26,645 nucleotides of DNA. Source: a virus. How positions within the stretch are numbered: position 1 is the stretch's first letter; each line of letters begins with the position of its first letter. The notes below the pieces were generated by a model that worked only from the letters and a program-made list of their open reading frames with translations, did not search any database and was not told where the DNA came from. The DNA is taken from the IMG/VR virus record IMGVR_UViG_3300004154_000242, positions 1-26,645 of that record; one strand, given 5' to 3'. A program made the translations under genes and the position numbers. Positions 12,254 to 20,962 of this stretch are shown one piece after another.

Positions 12254-12763
12254 ATGAGTGTGACCCTTGTACATTCGGGGGCGCGCTTGTGGTCCATCAA
12301 CGCGCTGGCCGAAGAATTCGGCATCGACCGTCGCACCGTGAAGCGTCGCCTCGAGGGCATCCCTCCTGTTGGCGAAACAAAAGGCCATCCCGCCTGGCGG
12401 CTGCGCGATGTCGTCGTCGCGGTGATGGGGCCACAAGTTGCCGCGCCGGAAGATGACCCCGACAAGCTCCCGCCGTCCGAGCGGCTCACCCACTACCGGG
12501 CCGAGCGGGAAAAGGCCAAATGGCTGGCAGAACAGCGATTCCAGATCCCAGTTGACGAGGTCGAGCAGGTCGTCGCCACGGCGTTCAAGTCCCTGGCCTC
12601 GGCGCTCGACACCCTTCCGGACGTGCTGGAGCGCGACTGTGCCCTGCGGCCCGAGGAGGTCGAACGAGTGATCAGCGTAGTGGATGGTGCCCGAGAGGCT
12701 CTGTATCAGCAGCTGCTCGATGTGTGCAGCTTGCTGGACGAGACAGTCTATGAAGACAGCTGA
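12254..12763 (+). CDS. Terminase small subunit (Nu1-like, DUF1441 family)
   Basis: This 169-residue protein has an N-terminal winged-helix DNA-binding region (LWSINALAEEFGIDRRTVKR, then RLEGIPPVG) resembling Nu1 and DUF1441 proteins. A Pro/Asp-rich linker (about 62-76) and a helical C-terminal half for oligomerisation and large-subunit contact follow. It should recognise the cos region just upstream and direct the large subunit to it. TAGGAG stands 7 nt before the ATG. The end overlaps the large-subunit gene by 14 nt, the usual coupled pair. Confidence 0.88.
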   Translation: MSVTLVHSGARLWSINALAEEFGIDRRTVKRRLEGIPPVGETKGHPAWRLRDVVVAVMGPQVAAPEDDPDKLPPSERLTHYRAEREKAKWLAEQRFQIPVDEVEQVVATAFKSLASALDTLPDVLERDCALRPEEVERVISVVDGAREALYQQLLDVCSLLDETVYEDS

Positions 12764-14846
12764 CATCGTCCGCAACACTGCCGAGATTATCCGGCCGCCA
12801 CGACGCATCCTGGTGAGCGATGCTGCAGAGCAGAACCTGTACCTGAACGAGCCGGGCGGTTACCAGGGAAAATTTACCCTCGACGTCGCTCCCTACATGC
12901 GCGAGCCGCTGGACCTGCTGGCCAGCCGGCGCTTCGAAGGCGTGGTATTCGCCGGCCCGGCGCGGTCGCTCAAGACCCAGGCCTTGATCGACGGCGGTTT
13001 TGCCTACACCGTCACCTGCGACCCGGGCGACGCGCTGATCGTGCAGATGAGCCAGGAGTCCGCGCGGGACTTCTCGCGCACCCGCATCGACCGCGCCATC
13101 CGTTACAGCCCCGAGCTGGCCTCGCGAATCGCCACCGGCCGCGCCGACGACAACGTCTTCGACAAGTTCTTCAAGAGCGGCATGGTGCTCAAGATCGGCT
13201 GGCCCGCCGTCTCCCAGCTGTCGTCGAAGTCGATCCGCTGGGTCTGGTTGACCGACTACGACCGCATGGATGACGACATCGACGGCGAGGGCGACGCCTG
13301 GTCGCTCGCGCTCAAGCGCACCCAGACCTTCCTCTCGCGCGGCATGTGCTGCGCGGAGTCCTCGCCGGGACGGGAAATGAGCGACCCGGCCTGGCGGCGA
13401 AAGACACCGCACGAAGGGCCTCCCTGCAAAGGGATTGTCGGCCTGTACAACATGGGCGACCGCCGCCGCTGGTACTGGCAGTGCCCGGACTGCAAGGAGT
13501 TCAGCGAGCCGGAGCCCGGCATCGGCAGCTTCGCCCTGCCGAGCATGGAGCAGCTCAAGGAGCAGATCCGCACCGCAGACCTCGCCAGGCTGATCCGCGA
13601 GTGCGCCTACTTCGCCTGCCCACATTGCGGCAGCCTGATCGGCGAGAAGCACAAGCGGGCCATGAACCGCGCTGGCCTCTGGCTGATCGAGGGGCAGCAG
13701 ATCGACCGCGACCGCACCATCAGCGGCGAGCCGCGGCAAAGCAAGGTCGCCAGCTTCTGGCTGGGGGGCATGGCCGCTGCGTTCCAGGGCTGGGAGTCCA
13801 TCGTCGGCCGCTACCTGCAGGGCGTGCACGCATACGTCACCACCGGCGACGAGGAAATGCTCAAGACCACCACCAACCTCGACCAGGGCGCGCCCTACAT
13901 GCCGCAGCGCGCCGAGTCGGTGCGCTCGCAGGATCTGCTGATCGTCCGCAAGGAGGAAACGGTCAAGTTCCAGGTGCCTGACGGCGTGCGCTTCATCACC
14001 GTCGCGGCGGACGTCCAGGCTGGCGGCAAGCCGCGCTTCGTCGTTCAGGTCGAGGGCTGGGGCGCTCACGGCGAGAACTGGCTGATCGACCGCTACAACA
14101 TCCGCACCAGCAAGCGCCTGGACGAAGACGGCCAGCCGCTGCCGGTCGATCCTGCCGCCTACCTGGAGGACTGGGACCTGCTGACCGAGGTCATGCAGAA
14201 GGCCTACCCGCTGGCCGATGGCAGCAACAGGGCGATGCTCCCGGTCATGGTCGCCTGTGACTCCGGCGGCAAGGCCGGCGTGACCGAGCGGGCCTACGAC
14301 TACTGGCGCAAGCTCAAGCGCGCAGGCCTGCACAAGCGCTTCATGCTCATCAAGGGCGACGGCGCCCCGAATGCACCGCGGCTCAAGGAGACCTACCCGG
14401 ACAGCGACCGCAAGGACCGAAAAGCCAAGGCCCGCGGCGAGATCCCTGTCTGGCGGCTCAACACCAACCAGCTCAAGGATGCGGTGGACGCCGATCTGCA
14501 GCGCGAAGCGCCGGGCCCGGGCTACCGCCACTTCCCCGAGTGGCTGGGCGACTGGTTCTTCGAGGAAATGACCTTCGAGGTTCGCACCCCGCAGGGTTGG
14601 AAGAAGCCCGGCAAGGGCAACAACGAAGCGTTCGACCTCGCCTGCTACAACCGCGCCGCAGCGATCCGCCAGGGCATGGAGAAAGTCGACTGGTCCAGTC
14701 CGCCGGCCTGGGCGCGCGACTGGGGCAACAACCCGAACGTGGTCCAGGCCGCGCCCGATCAGGTCGCACAACCGCGTCCGGTCGATCCGCCCAAGCCGAA
14801 ACCCCAACGAACCGCCACCCGCCGGGTGCGCATGGCATGCAGGTAA
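12750..14846 (+). CDS. Terminase large subunit, lambda GpA family
   Basis: The protein has 698 residues. The packaging ATPase has a divergent Walker A, GPARSLKT (69-76), and a Walker B region, WVWLTDYDRMDDD (164-176). A zinc-ribbon-like insertion has CPDC (245-248) and CPHC (290-293). The C-terminal nuclease has acidic residues in TVAADVQAGG (D421) and VACDSGGKAG (D504). The C-terminal tail is Pro/Lys-rich and basic. It translocates DNA into the prohead and makes the staggered cos cut with the small subunit. I start at ATG 12750; the frame is open 22 codons upstream, but that part lies inside the small-subunit gene and is Cys-rich and unlike the family. Confidence 0.95.
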   Translation: MKTADIVRNTAEIIRPPRRILVSDAAEQNLYLNEPGGYQGKFTLDVAPYMREPLDLLASRRFEGVVFAGPARSLKTQALIDGGFAYTVTCDPGDALIVQMSQESARDFSRTRIDRAIRYSPELASRIATGRADDNVFDKFFKSGMVLKIGWPAVSQLSSKSIRWVWLTDYDRMDDDIDGEGDAWSLALKRTQTFLSRGMCCAESSPGREMSDPAWRRKTPHEGPPCKGIVGLYNMGDRRRWYWQCPDCKEFSEPEPGIGSFALPSMEQLKEQIRTADLARLIRECAYFACPHCGSLIGEKHKRAMNRAGLWLIEGQQIDRDRTISGEPRQSKVASFWLGGMAAAFQGWESIVGRYLQGVHAYVTTGDEEMLKTTTNLDQGAPYMPQRAESVRSQDLLIVRKEETVKFQVPDGVRFITVAADVQAGGKPRFVVQVEGWGAHGENWLIDRYNIRTSKRLDEDGQPLPVDPAAYLEDWDLLTEVMQKAYPLADGSNRAMLPVMVACDSGGKAGVTERAYDYWRKLKRAGLHKRFMLIKGDGAPNAPRLKETYPDSDRKDRKAKARGEIPVWRLNTNQLKDAVDADLQREAPGPGYRHFPEWLGDWFFEEMTFEVRTPQGWKKPGKGNNEAFDLACYNRAAAIRQGMEKVDWSSPPAWARDWGNNPNVVQAAPDQVAQPRPVDPPKPKPQRTATRRVRMACR

Positions 14847-14853
14847 CCCGCTG

Positions 14854-15087
14854 ATGGCCTACACCCGCGAACAGCTCCAGGCCGTCGAGGCCGCCATCGT
14901 CGCGCTGGCTGCCGGCGAGCGCGTGGTCGAAGTGCGCTTCGGCCCCAACGACTCCACCCGCTACGCCACTGCCGAGCTGCCGCAACTGATCGGCCTGCGC
15001 GACCGTATGAAGGCCGAGATCCAGGCCAGCGAAAACAACGGCCGCCGCCTGCGGGGCTACCGACTCAACCACCGCCGGGGACTGTGA
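14854..15087 (+). CDS. Head-tail joining protein gpW
   Basis: This 77-residue protein (lambda gpW is 68) begins MAYTREQLQAVEAAIVALAA and continues GERVVEVRFGPNDSTRYATA. That is the helix, beta-hairpin, helix signature of gpW (Pfam gpW). It stabilises packaged DNA at the portal and forms part of the connector. The gene sits between terminase and portal exactly as in lambda, and its TGA overlaps the portal start. Confidence 0.92.
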   Translation: MAYTREQLQAVEAAIVALAAGERVVEVRFGPNDSTRYATAELPQLIGLRDRMKAEIQASENNGRRLRGYRLNHRRGL

Positions 15088-16535
15088 TGGACTTCGAAAC
15101 CCTGCAATCCCGCGGCTTCCTGCTCGACGGCGCGCCGCTCCGGCCGCAGGCCAGCTACGATGCCGCCAGCCAGGGCCGGCGCATGAAGGACTGGGCGCCC
15201 GGATCGCCGGGGCCGACCCGGGCAGCCGTCGGCCAGATGTCCACCGTCCGCGCTCGCTCGCGCGATGCCGGCCGCAACAACGGCTGGATCGCCAACGGCG
15301 TGCGCAACTGGGTCAGCAACGAAGTCGGCGCCGGCATCAAGCCGCGCTCCAAGGCTCCGGATGCCACATTTGCCGCCGAGGCCAACCGCCTCTGGGACGA
15401 GGAGTTCTGCGCCGCTGCCGACTACGACGGCACGCTCGATGCCTATGGCCTCATGGCCCTGGCCGTGCGATCGCGCAAGGAGGCCGGCGAGGTGTTCGTG
15501 CGCATCCGCCACCTGGGGCTGAACAGCGGCACCCCGGTGCCGGTGCAGTTCCAGCTGATCGAGTCGGAGCAGGTACCGCACACCCACAGCATGCAGTACG
15601 GCGACCGCGAGATCGTCGCCGGCATCGAGTTCGACGGGGGCGGCAAGCGCTCGCAGTACTGGATGTACCGTCGCCACCCCTGCGATATGTCGCCGAATGG
15701 CATGGAGCTGGTCCCGGTGCCGGCCAGCGAAGTCATTCACCACTTTGCTCCGCTGCGCCCCGGGCAGGTACGTGGTATTGCCGAGACCGTCCAGGCGCTG
15801 ATCAAGGCCCGCGACTTCGACGAGTACGACGATGCCGAGCTGACCCGCAAGAAGACCCGGGCCAACTACACCGGAGCCATCACCCGGCAGAGCTTCGACG
15901 ACAGCGACTTCCAGTTCGACCCGTTCACCGGAGAGCCGCTGGAAGGCGGCGCAGCGCCGATGGTCAACATCGAGCCCGGCACCTTCCCGGCCCTGCTGCC
16001 GGGCGAGGAGATCAAGCTGTTCGACGCCGACCAGGGCGGCGCCTATGGCGAATTCATGCGGCAGCAGCTGATGGGCGTGGCGGCCTCGCTGGGGATTCCC
16101 TACGAGCTGCTGTCCGGCGACATGCGCAACGTCAACGACCGCATTCTGCGCGCGCTGCTCAACGAATACCGCCGGCTGATCGAGCAGGCACAGTGGCTCT
16201 ACACCATCCCGCAACTGTGCCGGCGCATGTGGGAAGCGTTCATCGACGCGGCAGTGCTCGCCGGCCGGCTCAAGGCCCGCGACTACGCCACCAACCGCAA
16301 GGCCTACCTGGCATGCGACTGGCGACCCCAAGCATGGCGCTACCTGCACCCGGTGCAGGATGCCCAGGGCGAGCTGATGCTCATCAAGGGCGGGCTCAGC
16401 TCGCGCGCTGCGGCCGCTGCCGAGCGCGGCTACGACGTCGAAGACATCGACCGCCAGAACCGGGCCGATACCGAGCGCGCCCAGGCCATGGGCCTGCAGT
16501 ACAGCCACGACCCCGTCAAGGTCACCGACGAATAA
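15087..16535 (+). CDS. Portal protein, lambda gpB family
   Basis: The protein has 482 residues from ATG 15087; GTG 15084 would add one residue. It shows the lambda-portal features: NGWIANGVRNWVSNEVGAGI near 65-85, VPASEVIHHFAPLRPGQVRG in mid-protein, and GVAASLGIPYELLSGDMRNV in the C-terminal third, which is the strongest family signature. It forms the dodecameric ring through which DNA enters and leaves the capsid. The C-terminal end is Gln/Asp-rich, and N-terminal processing by the protease encoded next is usual in the family. The 5' end overlaps gpW by 1 nt. Confidence 0.95.
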   Translation: MDFETLQSRGFLLDGAPLRPQASYDAASQGRRMKDWAPGSPGPTRAAVGQMSTVRARSRDAGRNNGWIANGVRNWVSNEVGAGIKPRSKAPDATFAAEANRLWDEEFCAAADYDGTLDAYGLMALAVRSRKEAGEVFVRIRHLGLNSGTPVPVQFQLIESEQVPHTHSMQYGDREIVAGIEFDGGGKRSQYWMYRRHPCDMSPNGMELVPVPASEVIHHFAPLRPGQVRGIAETVQALIKARDFDEYDDAELTRKKTRANYTGAITRQSFDDSDFQFDPFTGEPLEGGAAPMVNIEPGTFPALLPGEEIKLFDADQGGAYGEFMRQQLMGVAASLGIPYELLSGDMRNVNDRILRALLNEYRRLIEQAQWLYTIPQLCRRMWEAFIDAAVLAGRLKARDYATNRKAYLACDWRPQAWRYLHPVQDAQGELMLIKGGLSSRAAAAAERGYDVEDIDRQNRADTERAQAMGLQYSHDPVKVTDE

Positions 16536-16552
16536 CCCAACCGGAGCGCCCC

Positions 16553-17875
16553 ATGCTCAAACCGAACCTGCTGTCCCGGCTGTTCAGCCGCGGACAGGGC
16601 GGCCCGCTCGTGCCGCAAATCTACTCCCGCGTGGTCAACCGCCCGCTGCTGGTCGAGCCGGCCATGGCCGACGCACTGATCGACGGCTGGCTGCGCGGCG
16701 GTGTCGAGGCCGGCGCCGGCGGCGAGCCGCGGCAGATCCTCGAGCGGGTCGGCCATGTCGCCGTGCTCGACGTGTCCGGCCCGCTGATCGCCCGCGCCGT
16801 CGAGCCGGTCTGCGGCGTTGCCCCGACCAGCTACGAGGGCCTGATGCTGGCCTTCGACGAGATCGAGGCCGACGCCAGCATCACCCACGTCGTGCTGCGC
16901 CTGGAAAGCCCGGGTGGAGAAGCGGCCCAGGTATTCGACCTGACCGACCGCATGGCCGAGCTGCGCAACAGCAAGACCCTGATCGCCATGGTCGACGACT
17001 ATGCCTATTCCGGCGGCTACGCCATCGCTGCAGCCTGCTCAGAGATCTGGATCACCCGCACCGGCGGCGTCGGCAGTATCGGCGTGGTCATCGGTCATCG
17101 CGACGTGTCCGAGGCCAACGCCAAGGCCGGCATCAAGTGGACCTACGTCCACTCCGGAGCCATGAAGGTCGCCGGCAACCCCAACGAGCCGCTGAGCGAG
17201 GAGGCCCGCACCTTCATGCAGGGCGAATCGGATCGCCTCTACGACCTGTTCGCCGGCAGCGTGGCCCAGTACCGGGGCCTGTCTGTCGAGGCGGTGCGGG
17301 CTACCGAGGCCGGCATCCTGTTCGGCCAGAACGCCATCGACGCCGGCCTGGCCGACCACCTCGGCACCTTCCGCGAGCTGATGGCCGAGCTGCAGGGCGG
17401 CGCCTACACCCGCAAGGTGCCGCTGCGGGAAGAGGATATGCCCCATGAGCAAGGGGATCTCCCGGACGACATCGAGCTTCCGGAGCCGCCCGAAGAGGGC
17501 GATCCCGGCGTCGAGAACGAATCGGAAAGCAGTAGTGTCGAGGCCTCTGCCACCCCGCTGAGCCCTGCCGTCCTGGCCGAGCAGTGTGAAAAGCACGGCC
17601 TTTCCGTCGCCATTGCCATCCGCAATCAGTGGACTGCCTCGCAGCTCGAGGCGGCCGTCGAGCGCGCCCAGGAGATCCGCAACCTCTGCACCGCCGCCGG
17701 CATGGCGCAGTTGGCCGCCGACTACATCACGGCCGGCACCGGCGTCGAGGTGGTTCGCAGCGAGCTGGCCAGCCGCCTGCAGCGCGGCCCGCACCTGAGC
17801 AACCGCCAGTCGGCGGTCGGCACCCACAGCACCGCGGACGCCTGGCGCCGCACTATGAAGAAAATCGGAGCCTAA
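16553..17875 (+). CDS. S49-family capsid protease (lambda gpC-like) with C-terminal scaffold region
   Basis: The protein has 440 residues. Residues about 65-290 are an SppA/S49 peptidase with the Ser nucleophile in DYAYSGGYAIAAAC (S153) and the general-base Lys in SGAMKVAGNP (K205). Residues 296-440 are very acidic, then helical, as in gpC where the tail overlaps the Nu3 scaffold. The enzyme matures the prohead by cutting scaffold, portal and itself. The true start is ATG 16553, after CCGGAG; the frame runs upstream through the portal gene but is not coding there. An in-frame ATG at 17438 with its own ribosome site suggests the scaffold is also made separately. Confidence 0.92.
   Translation: MLKPNLLSRLFSRGQGGPLVPQIYSRVVNRPLLVEPAMADALIDGWLRGGVEAGAGGEPRQILERVGHVAVLDVSGPLIARAVEPVCGVAPTSYEGLMLAFDEIEADASITHVVLRLESPGGEAAQVFDLTDRMAELRNSKTLIAMVDDYAYSGGYAIAAACSEIWITRTGGVGSIGVVIGHRDVSEANAKAGIKWTYVHSGAMKVAGNPNEPLSEEARTFMQGESDRLYDLFAGSVAQYRGLSVEAVRATEAGILFGQNAIDAGLADHLGTFRELMAELQGGAYTRKVPLREEDMPHEQGDLPDDIELPEPPEEGDPGVENESESSSVEASATPLSPAVLAEQCEKHGLSVAIAIRNQWTASQLEAAVERAQEIRNLCTAAGMAQLAADYITAGTGVEVVRSELASRLQRGPHLSNRQSAVGTHSTADAWRRTMKKIGA
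17438..17875 (+). CDS. Nested scaffolding protein (Nu3-like), internal in-frame start
   Basis: ATG 17438 is in frame with the protease and is preceded by GGGAAG with 5-nt spacing, a stronger ribosome site than most in this operon. It would yield a 145-residue protein starting MPHEQGDLPDDIELPEPPEE, with an acidic, disordered N terminus and helical C terminus, the composition expected of a scaffold. In lambda, Nu3 is produced in just this way inside gene C. The separate product is inferred, not shown. Confidence 0.55.
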   Translation: MPHEQGDLPDDIELPEPPEEGDPGVENESESSSVEASATPLSPAVLAEQCEKHGLSVAIAIRNQWTASQLEAAVERAQEIRNLCTAAGMAQLAADYITAGTGVEVVRSELASRLQRGPHLSNRQSAVGTHSTADAWRRTMKKIGA

Positions 17876-17878
17876 CCC

Positions 17879-18511
17879 ATGACCATCCTCACCCAAGGCG
17901 CCCGCACGGCAGAATTCCTGCTCTCCGAGGCCAACGGCCAGCGCTCCCGCGAGCAGATCACCGTCAACGCCACGGCCGGCAAGCTGGCGGCCGGAACCCT
18001 GCTGGCCAAGATCACCGCCGCCAATGCCGCCACCCCGAGCGCCGCCGGCGGCAACACCGGAAACGGCACGCTCGGCACCGTAACGGTCGGCAACGATGCC
18101 ATCACCGGCACTTATGTCCTGACCATCACCGCCGCCGCGGCCAACGGCGGCGAGTTCAGCGTGGTCGACCCGAACGGCGATGCAGTCGGCGCCGGCGAGG
18201 TCGGCGTGCTGTTCAGCGCGGGAGGCCTGACGTTCACCCTGGCCGACGGCAGCACCGACTTCATCGTCGGCGATACCTTCACCATCGCCGTCAATGCCGG
18301 CCTCGGCGAATGGGTCGCCTACGACGACGACGGCACCAACGACGGCCGGCGCGCCGCCACTGGCATCCTGTATGCCGCGGTCGATGCCACCGAATCTGAT
18401 GCACAGGCCGCCGTCATCGTGCGCGACGCCGAGGTCGTGGGCGCGAAGCTGACCGGCCTCGACGCCAACGGCCAGGCCGACTTGCTCGCCCTGGGCATCG
18501 TCGTTCGCTAA
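17879..18511 (+). CDS. Head decoration protein, lambda gpD family with an inserted domain
   Basis: The protein has 210 residues, about twice lambda gpD (110). The ends match gpD: MTILTQGARTAEFLLSEANG at the N terminus, and GEWVAYDDDGTNDGRRAATG followed by ILYAAVDAT in the C-terminal half. Between about residues 57 and 140 lies a Gly/Thr-rich beta domain (GNTGNGTLGTVTVGNDAITG to DFIVGDTFTIAV). Trimers of gpD cap the capsid surface and stabilise it after expansion, so the insert would project outward. It starts 3 nt after the protease stop. A terminator follows it. Confidence 0.9.
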   Translation: MTILTQGARTAEFLLSEANGQRSREQITVNATAGKLAAGTLLAKITAANAATPSAAGGNTGNGTLGTVTVGNDAITGTYVLTITAAAANGGEFSVVDPNGDAVGAGEVGVLFSAGGLTFTLADGSTDFIVGDTFTIAVNAGLGEWVAYDDDGTNDGRRAATGILYAAVDATESDAQAAVIVRDAEVVGAKLTGLDANGQADLLALGIVVR

Positions 18512-18532
18512 CCCCCCACACGCTCACTTTCG

Positions 18533-18556
18533 AAACCGCCCCCGTGGCGGTTTTTT
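18533..18556 (+). terminator. Intrinsic terminator between decoration and major capsid genes
   Basis: AAACCGCC pairs with GGCGGTTT over a 5-nt loop and ends in a run of six T. It is within the late operon, 18 bp before the major capsid ATG. Either transcription is antiterminated, or the hairpin acts as a processing or stability element that tunes capsid expression. Confidence 0.7.
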
Positions 18557-18573
18557 CGTTTCCGGAGAACGAC

Positions 18574-19581
18574 ATGGCGACTCTCGATATTTTCAACGGC
18601 GATGCCTTCAGCGCGATCAGCCTGACCGATGCCATCAACACCAGCCCGGAGGGCCAGCGCGTTCCGACGCTGCTGGACTCCCTGTTCGAGGAAGAGGGCG
18701 TCAGCACCACCGCCGTATTCATCGAGCGCGAAAACGATAGCCTCGCCCTGGTCCCGGCCGGCGAGCGTGGCGCACCGGCCGACATCACCACCGGTGCACA
18801 GCGCGACGCTATCTCCTTCAGGACCCTGCACCTGCCGACCCGCTCGACCATCCGCGCCGACGAGGTACAGGGCGTGCGTTCCTTCGGCTCCGAGACCGAG
18901 CTGGAAACCGTCATGGAGCTGGTCGGCAAGCGCCTGGCCAAACAGCGCAAACGCCTCGAGGCGACCATCCGCTTCCAGCGGGCCGGCGCGATCACCGGCA
19001 AGATCTACGATGCTGACGGACAGCGTCTGCTGCTCGACCTGCACAAGCAGTTCGGTATCAACCCGCAGACCCAGGCCATGGCGCTGGGCAGCGATGCCAC
19101 CAAGGTGCTCGGCAAGATCGTCGAGGCCAAGCGCAAGGGTGAGGACGCCATCGCCGACAGCGGCATCATCACCGGTTGGCTGGCCGTGTGCGGGCGCGGC
19201 TTCTGGGACGCCTTCACCGGCCACAAGTCAACCACCGACGCCTGGGATCGCTACCAGGACGGCCAGTTCCTGCGCGCCGACATGCGCCCGATGGGTTTCC
19301 AGTTCGGTGGCGTCGAGTGGCAGGAGTTCTACGGCAAGGTCGGAAGCGTGGAGTTCATCGGCACCGACGACGCCTACCTGATCCCGCTCGGCGTCGACGG
19401 CTTGCTGGTCACCAAGTACGCCCCGGCGGACTACATGGATACGGTCAACACCATGGGCCAGAAGTTCTACGCCAGCCAGGAGCCGCTGCCGCACAACAAG
19501 GGCATCGAGCTGGAGGCGCAGTCCAATCCGCTGTCCATCTGCACCCGCCCGCGGGCCATCATCAAGCTGACCAAGGCATGA
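18574..19581 (+). CDS. Major capsid protein, lambda gpE family
   Basis: This 335-residue protein is close to lambda gpE (341). Family features include LTDAINTSPEGQRVPTLLDS near the N terminus, ISFRTLHLPTRSTIRADEVQ around 90-110 and the C-terminal CTRPRAIIKLTKA. It folds as an HK97-type shell subunit. ATG 18574 has GGAG 7 nt upstream; the frame extends 10 codons earlier into the terminator and is not used. It ends in an ATGA overlap with the next gene. Confidence 0.95.
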   Translation: MATLDIFNGDAFSAISLTDAINTSPEGQRVPTLLDSLFEEEGVSTTAVFIERENDSLALVPAGERGAPADITTGAQRDAISFRTLHLPTRSTIRADEVQGVRSFGSETELETVMELVGKRLAKQRKRLEATIRFQRAGAITGKIYDADGQRLLLDLHKQFGINPQTQAMALGSDATKVLGKIVEAKRKGEDAIADSGIITGWLAVCGRGFWDAFTGHKSTTDAWDRYQDGQFLRADMRPMGFQFGGVEWQEFYGKVGSVEFIGTDDAYLIPLGVDGLLVTKYAPADYMDTVNTMGQKFYASQEPLPHNKGIELEAQSNPLSICTRPRAIIKLTKA

Positions 19582-19892
19582 CCCGCCAGCTGCTCAAGGC
19601 GCGCGCCGCCCGCGACATCTTCCGGCGGCATCGTGAGGCGTCGCTGGGCAGCTACCAGGATGCGAGCGGCGGGCTGCTGGAGGGGCTGGAGCTGGTACTG
19701 GCCCGCGACGTCGAGCGTGTCGGCGAGGAGGGCGTGCTGCTGGTCGACCAGGTGCAGATCAGCATCCTGGTCGAGCAACTGCCCAAGGTCCGCCGCGACG
19801 GGCTATTCATCCTGGACGGCAAAAGCTGGCTGGTCACCGTGCCGGTGCGCAATGACGGCGTGATCGTTACCGCCGCGGTGCGGCCAGCATGA
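19578..19892 (+). CDS. Putative head-tail connector (FII-like)
   Basis: The 104-residue protein is mostly beta after an N-terminal helix, with LLVDQVQISILVEQLPKVRR and then GLFILDGKSWLVTVPVRNDG in the second half. Its size and place after the major capsid protein match lambda FII (117 residues), which caps the connector where the tail attaches. Direct similarity is modest, so the call rests partly on position. It overlaps both neighbours by 4 nt. No separate FI-like chaperone gene is seen between it and the capsid gene. Confidence 0.65.
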   Translation: MTRQLLKARAARDIFRRHREASLGSYQDASGGLLEGLELVLARDVERVGEEGVLLVDQVQISILVEQLPKVRRDGLFILDGKSWLVTVPVRNDGVIVTAAVRPA

Positions 19893-20500
19893 GCATCAAG
19901 GTCGGATTCAGGGGCGGCAAGGCAGCGCTGAAGCGCCTGGAGGTCGCCGACGAGAAGGCCAAGCGCGCCGTGCTCATGGCCACCAACGACACCGGCGAAA
20001 CCCTGCGCGCCCAGATCCTCCGGGAGATGGGGGCGGCGGTGAACATCAAGCGCAACACCCTGCGCGAGCGGGTGATCCTGACCCGGGCGGCGAGCTGGAG
20101 CGGCCAGGTGCGCATCTGGGCGCGGCGCAAGGGGCTGGTGCTGAGCCATTTTCCGCACCGGCAGCTGTACCGGAAGCAGAAGAAGGGCAAGCGCCGTCGT
20201 GCCGGCGTGCAGGTCAACGTCTCCGGCAGGGCGCGCGTTCTCCCGGGCGCGTTCATCGTCGAGTCGGCGGGATCTGGATCGACCGATGGCCTGATCTTCA
20301 TTCGCACCGGCAAGCGCTCCAAGGCCGAGCGCCTCGGCATGGCCGTCGATGGCGGCGACTTGTCGCGCACGAAGATCCAGGCGCTCTACGGTCCGTCGCC
20401 CTCGCAGATCCTCAACAGCAAGCTCCCCGACTACCAGGCGGCAGGCCAGCGCATCCTGCGCGAAGAAATTGCCCGCCAGCTCAAGAGGACCAACCTGTGA
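19889..20500 (+). CDS. Minor tail protein Z family
   Basis: The protein has 203 residues and is very basic. It matches the minor tail Z family (Pfam Minor_tail_Z): a helical N terminus (ALKRLEVADEKAKRAVLMAT), a conserved VNIKRNTLRERVILTRA stretch, and a later LPGAFIVESAGSGSTDGLIF. Lambda gpZ helps position DNA and complete the tail at the head-proximal end. A Lys/Arg-rich loop (about 91-110) could contact DNA. Its ATG overlaps the connector stop (ATGA), and its TGA overlaps the next GTG start. Confidence 0.85.
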   Translation: MSIKVGFRGGKAALKRLEVADEKAKRAVLMATNDTGETLRAQILREMGAAVNIKRNTLRERVILTRAASWSGQVRIWARRKGLVLSHFPHRQLYRKQKKGKRRRAGVQVNVSGRARVLPGAFIVESAGSGSTDGLIFIRTGKRSKAERLGMAVDGGDLSRTKIQALYGPSPSQILNSKLPDYQAAGQRILREEIARQLKRTNL

Positions 20501-20949
20501 ACCCGCTGAATCTGGCCGATCAGGCACTGCTCGACCGGCTGCGCACCATCACGCCGGACAATGGCTACCTGACCGACATCGGCCATCGCGTGCATGCCGG
20601 CTACCTCGGCGCGCTGCTCGAAGCCGAGGAGGTCGAGTACCCGCTGATCGTCGTCCAGCCGGACGAGTGTCCCGCGCCGAACCAGCGCGGGCCTGGCTGG
20701 CTGGTCGGCCTCGGCCGCAAGGTGGTCGGCGCCGCCGATCCTTCCGGCGGTCTCGAGGCGCTGAACGACGTCTATTGCGACCTGCTGCGCTGCCTGGTCA
20801 CGCCGAAAAGCACTCCCACCCCCTGGGGCCAGCCGGGACTGCACAGTGTCACCTTCAAGGAAATGCAGCAGTTCCTGGCCGACCACGAAGTCCCCAAGGG
20901 CACGGTAGTCATCTCGTTAAACCTGCACACCTTCATCACTGGCCTCTGA
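20497..20949 (+). CDS. Putative tail terminator (gpU-position protein)
   Basis: The protein has 150 residues in the place of lambda gpU. A compact alpha/beta fold is suggested by LADQALLDRLRTITPDNGYL, VEYPLIVVQPDECPAPNQRG and the final VVISLNLHTFITGL strands. It would form the ring that ends tube growth and joins the tail to the head. Sequence similarity to gpU itself is weak, and the name rests on order (Z, this, tail tube) and size. It starts at GTG 20497, overlapping the previous stop (GTGA). Confidence 0.65.
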   Translation: MNPLNLADQALLDRLRTITPDNGYLTDIGHRVHAGYLGALLEAEEVEYPLIVVQPDECPAPNQRGPGWLVGLGRKVVGAADPSGGLEALNDVYCDLLRCLVTPKSTPTPWGQPGLHSVTFKEMQQFLADHEVPKGTVVISLNLHTFITGL

Positions 20950-20962
20950 TCCGGAGAACCCC

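Noticed and set aside
12672-14807. Long minus-strand frame opposite the terminase large subunit
   Set aside because: The terminase frame has ATPase, zinc and nuclease motifs; the opposite frame is His/Gly/Asp/Val-rich low-information sequence typical of antisense shadows.
15057-16508. Minus-strand frame opposite the portal gene
   Set aside because: Antisense shadow in GC-rich DNA; no ribosome site or recognisable domain, while the portal signature is strong on the plus strand.
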